This document shows, piece after piece, positions 63,391 through 64,000 of a stretch of DNA of 64,000 nt (the stretch's first letter is position 1; every line of letters starts with the position of its first letter). This DNA comes from Candidatus Paceibacterota bacterium (GTDB lineage Bacteria; Verrucomicrobiota; Verrucomicrobiia; Limisphaerales; UBA8199). The notes beneath the pieces are model-generated. The model was not told the origin of the DNA, ran no database searches, and saw nothing but the letters and a program-made list of their open reading frames with translations. The stretch spans positions 68,826 to 132,825 of the forward strand of contig DAOTCE010000013.1 in the NCBI GenBank assembly GCA_035452965.1, written 5' to 3'. The translations under genes were made by a program, and so were the position numbers.

Positions 63391-63924
63391 CGGCACCTTC
63401 CGCCGCACCGGCCGGTTGTTGGCCTCCCGGACAGCCGCCGGGCGGGGCAAGGGATAGATTTGCGGGGGATTAACCCGGTCTCCTTCCAAAGTGGAGGCTT
63501 TGTCGTGGTAAATCATAAACAGGCAAGGCGTTCTGCTGCGCAATCAACTCAGCCGTTGACCGGCCGCTTCGTCTGCATAATCCATAGCCAGCAGCTTGTT
63601 ACAAACTCACCATTCATTCTCATATCAAATACTGGACATCTACGCAACCAACCCTTTCCACCGTTCTCCGGTCCTCCTTTTACGCTTAATCCCCGCGCTG
63701 GCAAGCACTAATTTGACTCCAGCAACTTCCCCAACAGCCCGCCAGCCTCGCACAGCCGACCTGCCCGGCGCCTGGCCCGCCCGCAGACGGTTCCGGCTGC
63801 TTTTCCCTATTCGATGGCGTTTTGGACTTGCCAAATCCCGGCGCCGTGGCGACCTTGACCCGCGCTGACACCGGCGGAACACTGCCGGTTCACGGCGCGG
63901 GAACGATCATTTCCGGCTTCTGGC
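63391..63924. other. Spacer upstream of the sphingolipid-like operon, no gene seen
   Basis: Apart from the GGAAGG ribosome site at 63396-63401 on the minus strand I see nothing distinctive. The region 63570-63680 is somewhat AT-rich and is the likeliest promoter area for the operon. Confidence 0.5.
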
Positions 63925-63999
63925 GCGCGCTTAGCTCAGTGGAAGAGCACTTCCTTCACACGGAAGGGGTCGCAGGTTCAAGTCCTGCAGCGCGCACCA
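63925..63999 (+). tRNA. tRNA-Val (anticodon CAC)
   Basis: Acceptor stem GCGCGCT (63925-63931) pairs with AGCGCGC (63989-63995), then A and an encoded CCA at 63997-63999. D-arm GCTC..GAGC, anticodon stem CTTCC/GGAAG with loop TTCACAC (anticodon CAC, reading GUG), and T-arm GCAGG-TTCAAGT-CCTGC are all present. Length 75 bases. Confidence 0.95.
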
Positions 64000-64000
64000 T

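Noticed and set aside
63460..63920. Small frames upstream of the tRNA
   Set aside because: No ribosome site, no motif and coding-like composition is absent.

Overview
The window is high-GC bacterial chromosomal DNA, most likely from a member of the Verrucomicrobiota (Pedosphaera/Limisphaera-like). This is inferred from gene content rather than from a marker gene. The supporting features are an exosortase with PEP-CTERM proteins, a TMTC-type membrane/TPR protein, very large secreted proteins ending in an FYR-type C-terminal domain, an NPCBM-GH36 galactosidase, a crtI-linked UbiB kinase and several families of palindromic intergenic repeats. The only RNA gene seen is a tRNA-Val(CAC) at the right edge.

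Layout. Positions 1-5.7 kb hold a Ppx/GppA fragment and two secreted glycoside hydrolases. Positions 5.7-8.8 kb hold a truncated restriction-modification gene, dispersed repeats, a secreted trypsin-like protease and a degenerate protease/PDZ protein. Positions 8.9-19.3 kb hold two giant secreted proteins on the minus strand: a 1230-residue protein with about thirteen 46-residue repeats, and a 2181-residue peptidoglycan amidase with cadherin-like repeats interrupted by three copies of another domain. Positions 19.3-31.7 kb hold a URO-D family enzyme, two PEP-CTERM proteins, the TMTC-like protein, two large membrane proteins and a GNAT, separated by repeat-rich spacers. Positions 32.0-32.6 kb hold a small membrane protein and an HTH protein flanked by helically phased TGTTC/GAACA arrays. 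Positions 32.7-35.1 kb hold hypC-hypD-hypE, then mutM. Positions 36.5-44.2 kb hold an exopolysaccharide/exosortase cluster: UDP-glucuronate decarboxylase-like enzyme, polyprenyl-phosphate sugar transferase, EpsI, exosortase and two GT-C-like membrane proteins. Positions 44.8-50.7 kb hold a SRPBCC protein, a UbiB-like kinase, a CrtI-type desaturase, cytochrome c, a metallophosphoesterase and an ankyrin protein. Positions 50.8-59.2 kb hold more glycan-assembly genes: GT87-like, WecG/TagA, GT4, radical SAM, nucleotide-sugar dehydrogenase, a dTMP-kinase-like protein and an APH-like protein. Positions 59.3-63.4 kb hold a tightly coupled four-gene operon that looks like sphingolipid synthesis: serine palmitoyltransferase-like, extended SDR, PAP2/IPC-synthase-like and GT9.

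How the genes fit together. The 36.5-44.2 and 50.8-59.2 kb blocks would make nucleotide sugars, prime a lipid carrier, elongate a surface polysaccharide and, through exosortase/EpsI, process PEP-CTERM proteins, two of which lie at 21.5 and 25.8 kb. The terminal operon would supply an unusual membrane lipid. The most striking non-coding structures are the phased, oppositely oriented pentamer arrays around the HTH gene and at least six dispersed repeat types. No CRISPR array, rRNA, transposase or replication origin was seen.
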